A program made the translations under genes and the position numbers. Shown here in pieces: positions 28,788 through 37,702 of a stretch of DNA of 54,670 nt (the first letter of the stretch is position 1; each line of letters opens with the position of its first letter). Under the pieces are notes generated by a model, which worked only from the letters and a program-made list of their open reading frames with translations, did not search any database and had not been told where the DNA came from. This stretch comes from Brevundimonas sp. (GTDB lineage: Bacteria; Pseudomonadota; Alphaproteobacteria; Caulobacterales; Caulobacteraceae). Location of the stretch: the NCBI GenBank assembly GCA_004296955.1, contig SCVB01000098.1:1-54670 (forward strand). The letters are read 5' to 3'.

Positions 28788-30593
28788 ATGCCCGGGACCG
28801 TCTCACCCTCGACTCAGTGGCGGCTCTTCGGCGCGGCCTGGAGCCTGGTCGCCGTCCTCGTCGTCCTGGCCGGGGGGGAGGTCGCCCGTCGCGACGCCCG
28901 CGCCGCCGCAGTGGGTCAGGCGGCGACCGCGGGCGCCCTGCACGCCGCCGTCCTGCGCAGCGAGCTGGAGCGGCACCGGTCCCTGCCCATGGTCCTCGCC
29001 CAGGACCCGGATCTGGCCGTCCTCCTGTCCCGCCCCGACGCGGCCGGGGCGGCGCGGCTGAACCGGAAATTCGAGAGCCTCGCCAGGGACGTCCGCGCCG
29101 CCGCCATCTACGCCCTCGACGCCGACGGGCGCACGCTGGCGGCCAGCAACTGGCGGCTGCCGACCAGTTTCGTCGGCTCCAACTACCAGTTCCGGCCCTA
29201 CTATTATGAAGCCATGCGCGACGGCCAGGCGACCTTCTTCGCCCTCGGCACCGTCAGCGGCCGGCCCGGCCTGTATCTGTCGCGCCGCGTCGACGACGCC
29301 GCCGGCCGGCCGCTCGGGGTCATTGTGGCCAAGGTCGAATTCGACGCCCTGGAGGCCGACTGGCGCGCCTCGGGCGAGCCGACCTACGTCACGGACGCGG
29401 ACGGCGTGGTGATCATCACCACCGTGCCCGCCTGGCGGTTCCACACCGATCGCGCCCTGTCCGTCGATCTGCAACGTCGGCTGGCCGCGACCCAGACCGC
29501 CGGGTCGACGATCCCGACTCCCCTCCCCTTCGACACGGATGGCGCGGACCTGATCCGCGTCGCCGCGGACATCCCCGACGGCCTCTACGCCGTGGCCTCG
29601 ACCTCCATCCCCGACACCGGCTGGCGGCTGACCCTGCTGTCGCCGTCGGGGGCCGGCGTGTCGCGAGCGATCGCCGTCGCCCGCTGGCTCGGCGCCCTGA
29701 CCGTCGCCCTGCTGGCCGCCCTGACCGGCATCCTGCTGCGCCGTCGGCAACGGGCGACCGCCCGTGCAGTCGAGGCCGAGCAGTCCCGCGTCGAACTGGA
29801 GCGACAGATTGACCTGCGGACCGCCGAACTGCGCTCGACCAACGACCAGCTCAGCCACGAGATCGACGAACGGCGGCGGCTGGAGACCGTGCGCGAGCAT
29901 CTCCAGGACGAGCTGATCCAGGCCAACAAGCTGGCGACCCTCGGCCAGATCGCCGCCGGGGTGGCGCACGAGATCAACCAGCCGGTGGCGGCGATCCGGA
30001 CCCATGCCGACAGCGCCGCGGTCCAGTTGCGGCGCGAGGACAGCGCCGGCGCGCTCCGCTCGCTGGCCAGCATCGACCGCCTGACCGAACGGGTCGGGGT
30101 CATCACCGACGAGTTGCGCGCCTTCTCCCGCAAGACCCGCTCCGAGACCGTGGCGGTGGGCGTGGACGCGGCGATCGACGGCGCCCTGCTGCTGGTGGCC
30201 GGCCGGCTGCGGGAGAAGGGCATCGCCCTCGAACGCCGCCGCGCGCCCGCGGGGCTCGCCGTCCGCGCCGAGCGCAACCGGCTCGAACAGGTGGTCCTGA
30301 ATCTGCTCCAGAACGCCATCGAGGCGCTGGACGGCGTGGCCGACCCGGTCGTCTCCCTCGGCGTCGAGGTCAAGGGCCGACGGGTGGCCATCCACGTCCG
30401 GGACAACGGGCCGGGGGTGTCGCCGGCGGTCCGGCAGCGGCTGTTCACGCCCTTCACGACGGACAAGCCCGACGGCCTGGGGCTCGGCCTGGTGATCAGC
30501 CGCGACATTGTCGCGGCCTTCGGCGGCGAACTGGCCCTGGAGCCCGGCCCCGGCGGCGCCGGTTTCGTCATCCGGCTGGCCAGGGCGTCATGA
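28788..30593 (+). CDS. dctB: C4-dicarboxylate sensor histidine kinase DctB
   Basis: This is a membrane sensor kinase of 601 residues. Helix 1 is at about residues 10-30. A double-PAS periplasmic (dCache) domain spans about 35-285 and includes NYQFRPYYYEAMRDG and GLYLSRRVDD, the dicarboxylate-binding type. Helix 2 lies near 300, followed by a coiled coil. The phosphoacceptor is H394 in GVAHEINQPVAAIRTHADSA. The ATPase domain has its N box in NLLQNAIEALDG and G boxes in VRDNGPGVSP and GLGLGLVIS. DctB phosphorylates DctD when dicarboxylate is bound. The stop overlaps the dctD ATG. The ATG at 28788 starts just before the first helix; longer versions would run through the operators. Confidence 0.92.
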   Translation: MPGTVSPSTQWRLFGAAWSLVAVLVVLAGGEVARRDARAAAVGQAATAGALHAAVLRSELERHRSLPMVLAQDPDLAVLLSRPDAAGAARLNRKFESLARDVRAAAIYALDADGRTLAASNWRLPTSFVGSNYQFRPYYYEAMRDGQATFFALGTVSGRPGLYLSRRVDDAAGRPLGVIVAKVEFDALEADWRASGEPTYVTDADGVVIITTVPAWRFHTDRALSVDLQRRLAATQTAGSTIPTPLPFDTDGADLIRVAADIPDGLYAVASTSIPDTGWRLTLLSPSGAGVSRAIAVARWLGALTVALLAALTGILLRRRQRATARAVEAEQSRVELERQIDLRTAELRSTNDQLSHEIDERRRLETVREHLQDELIQANKLATLGQIAAGVAHEINQPVAAIRTHADSAAVQLRREDSAGALRSLASIDRLTERVGVITDELRAFSRKTRSETVAVGVDAAIDGALLLVAGRLREKGIALERRRAPAGLAVRAERNRLEQVVLNLLQNAIEALDGVADPVVSLGVEVKGRRVAIHVRDNGPGVSPAVRQRLFTPFTTDKPDGLGLGLVISRDIVAAFGGELALEPGPGGAGFVIRLARAS

Positions 30594-31924
30594 ATTTCCA
30601 GGCCCTCGACCGTGTCGCGCTGATCGACGACGACGACGCCTTCCGCGACGCCCTCGCCGAACGGCTTGAGCTGGACGGCCTGTCCGTCGCCGCCTTCGCC
30701 TCGGCGGAGGCGGCCCTTCGCGTCGTCAACGACCGGTTCGACGGCGTCGTCGTCACCGACCTGCGGATGCCGGGCATGGACGGCCGGCAACTGGTTGAAC
30801 GGCTGATCGCGCTCGATCCCGACCTGCCGGTGGTGATGATGACCGGCCACGGCGACATCGCCGAGGCCGTCGATGCGATGAAGCGCGGCGCCTATGATTT
30901 TCTCGCCAAGCCTTTCGCGCCGGAACGGCTGATCGAGACCCTGCGGCGGGCCCTCGAGAAGCGCGCCCTGGTGCTGGACAACCGCCGCCTGACGGCCCTC
31001 GCCGCCGACGACGAGGGCTCGATTCCGCTCAGCGGCTCCAGCCGGTCGGTCGAGTCGCTGCGCGCCGCGATCCGGCGGCTGGCCGACGCCGAGGTGGATG
31101 TCCTGATCGAGGGCGAGACCGGCGCCGGCAAGGAGGCCGTGGCCCGGGCCATCCACAACGCCGGACGCCGGCGCCTGCGGCCGTTCGTGGCCGTCGCCTG
31201 CGCCGCCCTGCCGGAAAGCGGTCTGGAAAGCCTGCTGATGGGCGACGCCGCCGGCCCCTCGGGCGCCTTCCGGCGACGCGAGGGACAGATCGAGCAGTCG
31301 CACCAGGGCACCCTGTTCCTCGACGAGATCGACCTCGCCCCGCGCGCCGCCCAGCTCATGCTGCTGCGCGTTCTGGAAGAGCGCGAGATCCTGCCCGTCG
31401 GAGCCATGGAGCCGCATGCGCTCGACCTCCGCATCCTCGCCGCGACCAAGGGCGACCCGGTCGAGGCCGTGGCCCGCGGCGACCTGCGCGAGGACCTCTA
31501 CTATCGCCTGAACGTCATCCGGCTGCGCACGCCGCCGCTTCGCGAACGGCGCGAGGACGTGCCCCTGCTGTTCGCCCGCTTCCTGGATCGGGTGGCCAGC
31601 CGTCTGGGACGCGAGGCGCCGCCGGTCGACCATGCGATCCGGCGCCGCCTGCTGGAGCACGACTGGCCCGGGAACCTGCGGGAACTGGCCAACTACGCCA
31701 GCCAGGTCGCGGTCGGCCTGGGGCCGCTCGCCCCCGACTCCCGGTCAGACGAAGGCCTGGTCCAGCGCGTCCAGACCTATGAGGCCGAACTGATCCGCGA
31801 GTCCCTGACCCGTCACCAGGGCGACATCCGGCAGGTCACCGCGGACCTGCAGATTCCGCGCAAGACGCTCTACGACAAGATGGCGCGCCACGGCCTCATC
31901 CCGGCCCGGCACCGCCAGCGCTAG
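30590..31924 (+). CDS. dctD: DctD-type response regulator without a GAFTGA loop
   Basis: This is an NtrC-family regulator of 444 residues. The receiver has D57 in VVVTDLRMPGMDG and K in FLAKPFAPE. The AAA+ domain keeps Walker A GETGAGKE (about residue 175), Walker B GTLFLDEID and the arginine-finger region. The C-terminal Fis-type HTH is QVTADLQIPRKTLYDKMARHG. The L1 loop, normally GxEKGAFTGA, reads GDAAGPSGAFRRREG: the Phe-Thr that touch sigma54 are missing. HupR- and TyrR-like relatives without this motif work with sigma70. It overlaps dctB by four bases and probably acts on the tandem dyads in the dctA/dctB spacer. Confidence 0.9.
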   Translation: MNFQALDRVALIDDDDAFRDALAERLELDGLSVAAFASAEAALRVVNDRFDGVVVTDLRMPGMDGRQLVERLIALDPDLPVVMMTGHGDIAEAVDAMKRGAYDFLAKPFAPERLIETLRRALEKRALVLDNRRLTALAADDEGSIPLSGSSRSVESLRAAIRRLADAEVDVLIEGETGAGKEAVARAIHNAGRRRLRPFVAVACAALPESGLESLLMGDAAGPSGAFRRREGQIEQSHQGTLFLDEIDLAPRAAQLMLLRVLEEREILPVGAMEPHALDLRILAATKGDPVEAVARGDLREDLYYRLNVIRLRTPPLRERREDVPLLFARFLDRVASRLGREAPPVDHAIRRRLLEHDWPGNLRELANYASQVAVGLGPLAPDSRSDEGLVQRVQTYEAELIRESLTRHQGDIRQVTADLQIPRKTLYDKMARHGLIPARHRQR

Positions 31925-31968
31925 CCGCGGCCGGGCCGGCGGCCCTCGCTACGGGCGGGCGCCTGGAA

Positions 31969-31996
31969 GGACCGGCCCATCGGCCAGGCCCGGTCC
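31969..31996 (+). terminator. Possible terminator hairpin after dctD
   Basis: GGACCGGCC (31969-31977) and GGCCCGGTCC (31987-31996) form a 9-bp stem with one bulged base and a 9-nt loop. A short ATTTC tract follows. It lies 45 bp past the dctD stop. Confidence 0.4.
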
Positions 31997-32491
31997 CGGA
32001 TTTCTGGCCAGAGTCGCCCGCCCCGGAGTGCGCTGACGCGATCATTGATGATCAGCAGCCAGCGCGCCCGTCGCCCGGAATGAGGATGGGGCGTTGGGCC
32101 GGGCCGACAAGCGTCACCTCGCGCAGGCGCGGCAGCAGCTCGGCAACGGTCAGGACGCCCAGGGAGTTCAGGAAATGATTTCGGAACAAGTGGGCGGCGC
32201 TTCGCACCCAAACTCTCAAATGGTTGGGTAATCGCCGCTGAACATAGATCTGACGCCCGTGATTACAAACGCTATGTGAGCATTGATAAGTTCTTGGCTG
32301 GAATACGTAGGTTTCTTATTCCCGATATCGTTTGATCGACATTCCTCTCTGATCGTGTATGGAATAGGGGACGGATGACGGTCAGGATCGCGGATTGGGC
32401 GGAGCCTTAATTGCGACGCCGGACAGACGACAGTTCAGCGTGCGCCCAGAAGAAATCTGATCGACAGGCCGATGCGGCGGCTGGAGGCTGG
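31997..32491. other. Gene-poor gap with an AT-rich core
   Basis: No convincing gene is visible. The left part (about 32020-32210), read on the minus strand, gives a short protein-like stretch (HLFRNHFLNSLGVLTVAELLPRL...QRPILIPGDGR) without a start. It could be a decayed gene, but I recognise no family. Bases about 32200-32380 are markedly more AT-rich than the surroundings, which suggests acquired DNA or a promoter for the small ORF at 32492. No inverted repeats of an insertion sequence and no tRNA were seen. Confidence 0.4.
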
Positions 32492-32683
32492 ATGACCCCG
32501 ACGGAACTCAAGCGATTGAATGTCGCCCGGCTTGAAAAGATGATCGGCGACGCCACCGACGCCGTGCAGCGTCACAATCTCGGGTCCGCTCTGGAACGGG
32601 AGAAGGCGCGGCCCCTGGACGCCTATTTCGGCGGCGCGCCGCGTGCAGCCGCGGCCCCGCCCTCGGAACCGCCCGGCGACTAA
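32492..32683 (+). CDS. Small hypothetical protein (63 aa)
   Basis: This is a short helical protein. The N-terminal half (MTPTELKRLNVARLEKMIGDATDAVQRHN) would form a charged helix pair, and the tail is Ala/Pro-rich. There is no signal peptide or membrane segment. A CTGGAGG ribosome site lies about 8 bases before the ATG at 32492. A longer version from 32411 is possible but has no ribosome site. It converges on the DUF302 gene, whose stop lies four bases inside its 3' end. The function is unknown, and it may be a chance frame. Confidence 0.45.
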   Translation: MTPTELKRLNVARLEKMIGDATDAVQRHNLGSALEREKARPLDAYFGGAPRAAAAPPSEPPGD

Positions 32684-33069
32684 TCCTGGATCGCGTCGAT
32701 GGCCGCGCGCAGGCGAACGCCGACCTGTTCTGCATGGGCCAGCAGTTCCGGGTTCTCGATCGCCCGCATGGAGGCGGCCGGGTCGACGGCGAACACCTCG
32801 ACATCGGCGCCGGCCTGCTGGACCACGACATTACAGGGCAGCATGACGCCGACGTGCGGCTCCATCTTCAGGGCCTCATGGGCCATGACGGGGTTGCAGG
32901 CGCCGAGGATGCGATAGGGCCGGAAGTCCTCGCCGATCTTGGCCTTCAGCGTGGCCTGGACATCGATCTCGGTGAGGACGCCGAAGCCCTGCGTCTGGAG
33001 GGCGGCGCGGGTGCGTTCAAGCACCTCATCGAAGCCGCCCGTGAGGGTGCGCGCGTGAAAATACGTCAT
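32680..33069 (-). CDS. DUF302 family protein
   Basis: This is a small alpha/beta protein of 129 residues of the DUF302 family. Diagnostic features are the opening FDEVLERTRAALQTQGFGVLTEIDVQATLKAKIG and the middle YRILGACNPVMAHEALKMEPHVGVMLPCNVVV, with two cysteines near residues 57 and 79. DUF302 proteins are frequent next to sulfur, copper and redox genes, and their biochemical role is unknown. The ATG at 33069 overlaps the ArsR stop, so it is the last gene of the adaptor-RND-ArsR-DUF302 operon. The two cysteines would suit a thiol or persulfide function, but this is inference. Confidence 0.88.
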   Translation of the reverse strand: MTYFHARTLTGGFDEVLERTRAALQTQGFGVLTEIDVQATLKAKIGEDFRPYRILGACNPVMAHEALKMEPHVGVMLPCNVVVQQAGADVEVFAVDPAASMRAIENPELLAHAEQVGVRLRAAIDAIQD

Positions 33070-33410
33070 TCGCCGTCTCCGTCGGGCTTGTTCCGGTAGA
33101 TGTCGCACAGAAGCGCGATGACCCGGGCGGCGGCCGCGTCCGCGATGCCGTAATAGATGGTCTGGGCGTCGCGTCGGGGGGCGATGACGCCCTCCTCCCT
33201 CAGCCGGGCCAGATGCTGCGAACAGGCGGACTGCGACAGGCCGACGAAGGCGGCCAGTTCGCCCACCGCGCAGTCGCCCTCGCTCAGCCGGCACATCAGC
33301 ATCAGCCGCTGTTCATTGGCGAACAATCGCATCAGGCGGGCGGCCGGCGCGGCGCTGGCCTCCAGCTCCGCGAGGGCCGCCGGGTCTGGCGTCGGGATGA
33401 CGCGGCTCAT
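33066..33410 (-). CDS. ArsR-family regulator, SqrR/BigR-like
   Basis: This is a winged-helix repressor of 114 residues. The HTH reads VGELAAFVGLSQSACSQHLARLREEGVIAPRRDAQTIYYGI. The metal-binding ELCVCDL motif of arsenic and cadmium sensors is absent. Instead C40 (RLMLMCRL) and C102 (ALLCDIY) sit where SqrR and BigR carry their persulfide-sensing pair (about positions 41 and 107); C47 and C63 are extra. In those proteins an intramolecular polysulfide bond releases the DNA. The gene is third in an operon with an RND pump, opposite an SQR-like gene, which supports sulfide or persulfide sensing. Its likely operator is the dyad at 37703-37742. Confidence 0.82.
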   Translation of the reverse strand: MSRVIPTPDPAALAELEASAAPAARLMRLFANEQRLMLMCRLSEGDCAVGELAAFVGLSQSACSQHLARLREEGVIAPRRDAQTIYYGIADAAAARVIALLCDIYRNKPDGDGE

Positions 33411-36400
33411 GCAGGGTCTCCGGGCGGGACCGGCGCCGTCGTGGGCCGGCCGTCATCCTTCAACGCAATATAGATCGCCGGGATCACCAGCACCGTCAGA
33501 ATCGTCGAGGAGATCAGGCCGAACAGCAGGGAGATCGCCAGCCCCTGGAAGATCGGGTCGAACAGGATCACCGCCGCCCCGATCATCGCCGCCAGGGCGG
33601 TGAGCAGGATCGGCTTGAACCGGATCGCCCCCGCTTCCAGCAGCACCTCGCGCAGCGGTCGGTCCGGCGTGCGGGCATGGCGGATGAAGTCGACCAGCAG
33701 GATCGAGTTTCGCACGATGATCCCCGCCAGGGCGATGAAGCCGATCATCGAGGTGGCGGTGAACGGCGCGCCGAACAGCATGTGGCCGATGACGATGCCG
33801 ATCAGGGTCAGCGGAATGGGCGTCAGGATCACCAGCGGGATGCGGAAATCCTTGAACTGGGCGACGACCAGAACATAGATCCCCAGCAGGGCCACGCCGA
33901 AGGCGGCGCCCATGTCGCGGAACGTCACCCAGGTGATCTCCCATTCGCCGTCCCACAGCACGGTCGGGACCGTCTCGTCGGTCGGCTGGCCGTTGAGCCG
34001 GACCTCGGGCCGCGGCAGTCCCTTCCAGTCGTGCGCCTTGATGGCGGCGTCGATGGCCAGGATGCCGTAGATCGGGGCCTCGAACTGGCCCGCCAGTTCG
34101 GCGGTGACCATCTCGGCGGCGCGGCCGTCGCGGCGATAGACGGGCCAACTGGCCAGTTCGGTGCGGGCCTCGACGACCTCGCCCAGTTCGACCAGCCGGC
34201 GGCCGCCGTCGATCGTGGTCACGGCCACCGGCATGACCGCCATCTGTTCGTTCCAGGTCCGGGCCGACTGGGGCAGGCGCACGGCGATCTCCACCGGCGT
34301 CCGCTCATTGTCGCGCGCGGCGTAGCCCAGGATCTGGCCGCCCATGACGGCGGCGATGGAGTCGTGCACCTCACGCTCCGACAGGCCGAAGCGCTCGATC
34401 TTCTCCCGGTCCGGGATCAGGCGCAGCACGGGCCGGCGGACGCCGTAGCTGTTGTCGACGTCGACCACCGAGGACTCGGCGCGGAACAGGGTCTCCAGCT
34501 CGGCGGCCACGGCGCGACGGGTGGCGGGATCGGGGCCATAGACCTCGGCCAGCAGGGTCGCCAGCACCGGCGGTCCCGGCGGCGCCTCGACCACCTTGAG
34601 CGAGGCGCCGGCCGGCAGCGGCAATTCCGCCAGACGGCGGCGCAGGTCGAGGGCGATGGCGTGGCTGTTGCGGTCGCGCTCGTCCTTGGGCGCCAGCATC
34701 ACCGCCAGGTCGCCCTGTTCGGCGCCCGCGCGCAGGAAATAGTGGCGCACCAGACCGTTGAAGTTGAACGGCGCCGCCGTCCCGGCGTAGCTCTCCAGCG
34801 ACTCCACCTCGGCCAGGGTCCCCGCCACGGCCGCGGCGCCGGCCAGGGTCCGCTCGGTGGCTTCGAGACTGGTCCCCTCGGGCATGTCCAGCACGACCTG
34901 CAGCTCGGACTTGTTGTCGAACGGCAGCAGCTTCACCGGCACCGCCCGGAAGCCGAACATCGACATCGACAACAGGGTGGCGAGGCCGACGACGATCAGG
35001 AAGGTCCAGGCGCTGCGGCGCGAGCGGATCACCGGCGTGGCCACCTTGCGATAGAGGCGGCCCAGCATGCCCTCGCCGTGCTCGTGACCGTGGCCGCCGG
35101 CCAGGGTCTTGCGCGCCAGGCGGATCATCAGCCAGGGCGCGATGACCACGGCGACGAAGAAGGAGAAGACCATGGCCGCCGAGGCGTTGACCGGGATCGG
35201 CGCCATATAGGGGCCCATCAGGCCCGAGACGAACAGCATGGGCAGCAGGGCGGCGACCACGGTCAGGGTGGCGACCACGGTCGGATTGCCGACCTCGGCC
35301 ACGGCCTCGACCGTCGCCTGGGCGCGGCTGCGGCCATCGTTCATGGCCCAGTGTCGGGCGATGTTCTCGATCATGACGATGGCGTCGTCGACGAGGATGC
35401 CGATCGAGAAGATCAGGGCGAACAGGCTGACGCGGTTGATGGTGTAGCCCATCAGGTTGGAGGCGAAGAGGGTCAGCAGGATGGTCGTCGGAATGACCAC
35501 CGCCGTCACCCCCGCCTCGCGCCAGCCGATGGCGAAGCCGATCAGGATGACGATGGAGACGGTGGCCAGGCCGAGGTGCATCAGCAGCTCATTGGCCTTC
35601 TCATTGGCCGTCTCGCCGTAGTCGCGGGTGACCACGACCTCCAGCCCCTCCGGGATCAGCGTGCCTTTCAGCGCCTCGACCCGTTGCATCACGCCGTGGG
35701 AGACGACCACGGCGTTGGCGCCCTGACGCTTGGCCACGGCCAGGCTGACGGCCGGGGTGCGGCTCCAGCCCTCGCCGGCGCGGGCGTAGTGGGCGGCCCG
35801 GGCCTGGTCCTCGCGCGGGGCCTGGATGATGGTCGCCACGTCGCGCAGATAGACAGGCTCACCCGCCATCGACCGGACGGTCAGCAGGGAGGCGTCGTCG
35901 GGCGTCGCCAGCCGCTCGCCCGAGCGCAGGGCCACGGCTTGTCCCTGGTCGCGGAAGGCGCCGGCGGGGAAGCTGCGATTGGCCTGGGCCACCGTCTCGA
36001 GCACCGAGGACAGGGCCACGCCCCGCGCGGCCATTCGGGCCGGATCGGGCTCGACCCGGATCTCCGACGGTCGTCCGCCGACGATGAAGGTCAGGCCGAC
36101 GTCCTCGACCTTGCCGATCTCGGTGCGCAGGCGGGCGGCGACGTCGTACAGGGCCTGGTCGCTCCAGCGCGCGGCTGCGTCGGCCCGCGGCGTCAGGGTC
36201 AGCACCACCGCCGGCACGTCATTGATGCCCCGGGTGACGATCTGCGGTTCCGACACCCCGACGGGAATGGAGCCGTAGTTGGCGCGCACCTTCTCATGCA
36301 CGCGGACCGCCGCATCGTCGGGGTCCGAGCCGACGATGAACCGGGCGGTGACCATGACCTGGTCATCCTGCACCTGGGTGTAGACGTGCTCGACGCCGTC

Positions 36401-36637
36401 GATACTGCGGACGATGGCTTCCAGCGGCTTGGCCGCCAGTTCGGTGGCGTCCGAGGCGCTCAGCCCCGGGGCCGCCACCATGATGTCGACCATCGGCACG
36501 CTGATCTGCGGCTCCTCCTCGCGGGGGATCGACAGCACCGCCATCAGGCCGACGGCGATCGCCGCCAGCAGCATCAGGGGGGTCAGGGGCGAATTGAGCG
36601 TGGCGCGGGTCAGCCGCCCGGAAAGACCGAGGTTCAT
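33407..36637 (-). CDS. RND-family efflux pump, inner-membrane permease
   Basis: This is a proton-driven trimeric exporter of 1076 residues, typical of AcrB-like proteins. It has 12 membrane helices with two large periplasmic loops. TM1 starts NSPLTPLMLLAAIAVGLMAVLSIPREEEPQISVP. The TM4 segment ISIGILVDDAIVMIENIARHW contains the proton-relay aspartates. AGIIVRNSILLVDFIRHAR and FKPILLTALAAMIGAAVILFDPIFQGLA mark the second half. The EEEPQISVPMVDI start is typical of the RND group found with lipoprotein adaptors and no dedicated outer-membrane protein, and none is encoded here. Start and stop overlap those of the adaptor and the ArsR gene. The substrate is unknown; the context suggests a sulfur-related or thiol-reactive compound. 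Confidence 0.92.
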   Translation of the reverse strand: MNLGLSGRLTRATLNSPLTPLMLLAAIAVGLMAVLSIPREEEPQISVPMVDIMVAAPGLSASDATELAAKPLEAIVRSIDGVEHVYTQVQDDQVMVTARFIVGSDPDDAAVRVHEKVRANYGSIPVGVSEPQIVTRGINDVPAVVLTLTPRADAAARWSDQALYDVAARLRTEIGKVEDVGLTFIVGGRPSEIRVEPDPARMAARGVALSSVLETVAQANRSFPAGAFRDQGQAVALRSGERLATPDDASLLTVRSMAGEPVYLRDVATIIQAPREDQARAAHYARAGEGWSRTPAVSLAVAKRQGANAVVVSHGVMQRVEALKGTLIPEGLEVVVTRDYGETANEKANELLMHLGLATVSIVILIGFAIGWREAGVTAVVIPTTILLTLFASNLMGYTINRVSLFALIFSIGILVDDAIVMIENIARHWAMNDGRSRAQATVEAVAEVGNPTVVATLTVVAALLPMLFVSGLMGPYMAPIPVNASAAMVFSFFVAVVIAPWLMIRLARKTLAGGHGHEHGEGMLGRLYRKVATPVIRSRRSAWTFLIVVGLATLLSMSMFGFRAVPVKLLPFDNKSELQVVLDMPEGTSLEATERTLAGAAAVAGTLAEVESLESYAGTAAPFNFNGLVRHYFLRAGAEQGDLAVMLAPKDERDRNSHAIALDLRRRLAELPLPAGASLKVVEAPPGPPVLATLLAEVYGPDPATRRAVAAELETLFRAESSVVDVDNSYGVRRPVLRLIPDREKIERFGLSEREVHDSIAAVMGGQILGYAARDNERTPVEIAVRLPQSARTWNEQMAVMPVAVTTIDGGRRLVELGEVVEARTELASWPVYRRDGRAAEMVTAELAGQFEAPIYGILAIDAAIKAHDWKGLPRPEVRLNGQPTDETVPTVLWDGEWEITWVTFRDMGAAFGVALLGIYVLVVAQFKDFRIPLVILTPIPLTLIGIVIGHMLFGAPFTATSMIGFIALAGIIVRNSILLVDFIRHARTPDRPLREVLLEAGAIRFKPILLTALAAMIGAAVILFDPIFQGLAISLLFGLISSTILTVLVIPAIYIALKDDGRPTTAPVPPGDPA

Positions 36638-37683
36638 CGGGCGCGCTCCGCGGTCGCCGCGGCGGGGGCCAGGACGACATCGCCGGCGGCGAGACCGGAC
36701 AGCACCTCGACGCGGCCCTCGCCGGCGGGACCCGCCAGCTGGACCGGCGCCTCGCTGACGCGGCCGGCGCGGTCGACGGTGCGGACGAAGTCGATGCCGT
36801 AGCGGGTGGAGACGACGCGGCGCGGCACGACCAGCGCGCGTCGCTGGCCGACGGGGACCTGGACGGTGACCCGCTGTCCGACCCGGTCGCTGCTGAGGCC
36901 GGCGACGGAGATGTCGGCGGTGGTCTGGCCCGCGGTGGAGGCCGGGTAGACCTGGGCGATGGTCCCGGCGCTGACGCCCGGCAGGTCCTCGGAAGAGACG
37001 ACGACGCTTTGGCCGACCCGCAGGTTGCGACCCTGCGCCTCGGGCAGTTCGAGCCTCAGGACCAGCGGTCCGGCAGTGATGGTCGCGACCGACTGCCCGG
37101 CGCTGACGACCGAGCCCGCGGGCACGTCGGCGGTGAGCACCCGACCGGAGCTGGGGGCGAGAATTCGGCCCTGGGCCCCCGTCTCGGCGCTGGCCGAGCG
37201 CACGGCGCGCGCGGCCCGGACCTGGGCGTCGGCGGCGCGTGAGGCGGCGAGGGCCTGGTCGAGCCGGGCCTGGGCGTAGATGCCCCTGTCGAACAGGGTC
37301 TGGATGCGCGACAGGTCGGCCCGGGCCCGCGCGGCCTCGGCCTCGGCGGCCGCGACCTGGGCGCCGTAGGCCGCCGTCTCGAGGCCGACCCGATTGTCGA
37401 CGACCATGCCGATGACCTGACCCTGACGCACCGTGTCGCCTTCGCGCACGTTCAGCTGGATGAGCGTGCCCGGAATGCGGGCCCGCGCCTCGCCGAGATC
37501 GCGCGAGGCGACCACGGCCGAGGCCGGCTTGACCGCGTCTATGGTCTGCTCCGTGACCGTCAGGCGCTCGCCGCGCACCGGCGCGGCGACGGGCGATTCG
37601 GGCTGTCCGCCACAGGCCGACAGGCCGCCCGCGAGCGCGGCGGCGGCGACCAGGGCGGCGAACAGGGCCGGGGGCTTGGGCAT
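36634..37683 (-). CDS. RND efflux periplasmic adaptor lipoprotein
   Basis: This is a membrane-fusion protein of 349 residues linking the RND pump to an outer-membrane channel. A lipoprotein signal ends in the lipobox LSAC near residue 24. The half-lipoyl domain has GTLIQLNVREGDTVRQGQVIGMV. A coiled-coil hairpin follows at about residues 95-150, rich in Ala/Glu/Arg. The second lipoyl half reads APSSGRVLTADVPAGSVVSAGQSVATI, then come beta-barrel and proximal domains. ATG 37683 is preferred over a TTG two codons upstream. It is the first gene of the operon, immediately downstream of the large dyad at 37703-37742. Confidence 0.92.
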   Translation of the reverse strand: MPKPPALFAALVAAAALAGGLSACGGQPESPVAAPVRGERLTVTEQTIDAVKPASAVVASRDLGEARARIPGTLIQLNVREGDTVRQGQVIGMVVDNRVGLETAAYGAQVAAAEAEAARARADLSRIQTLFDRGIYAQARLDQALAASRAADAQVRAARAVRSASAETGAQGRILAPSSGRVLTADVPAGSVVSAGQSVATITAGPLVLRLELPEAQGRNLRVGQSVVVSSEDLPGVSAGTIAQVYPASTAGQTTADISVAGLSSDRVGQRVTVQVPVGQRRALVVPRRVVSTRYGIDFVRTVDRAGRVSEAPVQLAGPAGEGRVEVLSGLAAGDVVLAPAAATAERAR

Positions 37684-37702
37684 CGACAAGGTCCTTATGT
37701 AA

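Noticed and set aside
32020-32210. Minus-strand gene fragment (HLFRNHFLNSLGVLTVAELLPRL...)
   Set aside because: It has no start codon, no recognised family and a stop after about 50 codons; kept only as a possible remnant in the gap description.
33677-36802. 1041-codon open frame on the plus strand opposite the RND pump
   Set aside because: The protein is His/Gln/Asp/Gly-rich with no domain; the minus strand encodes a complete RND permease with clear motifs.
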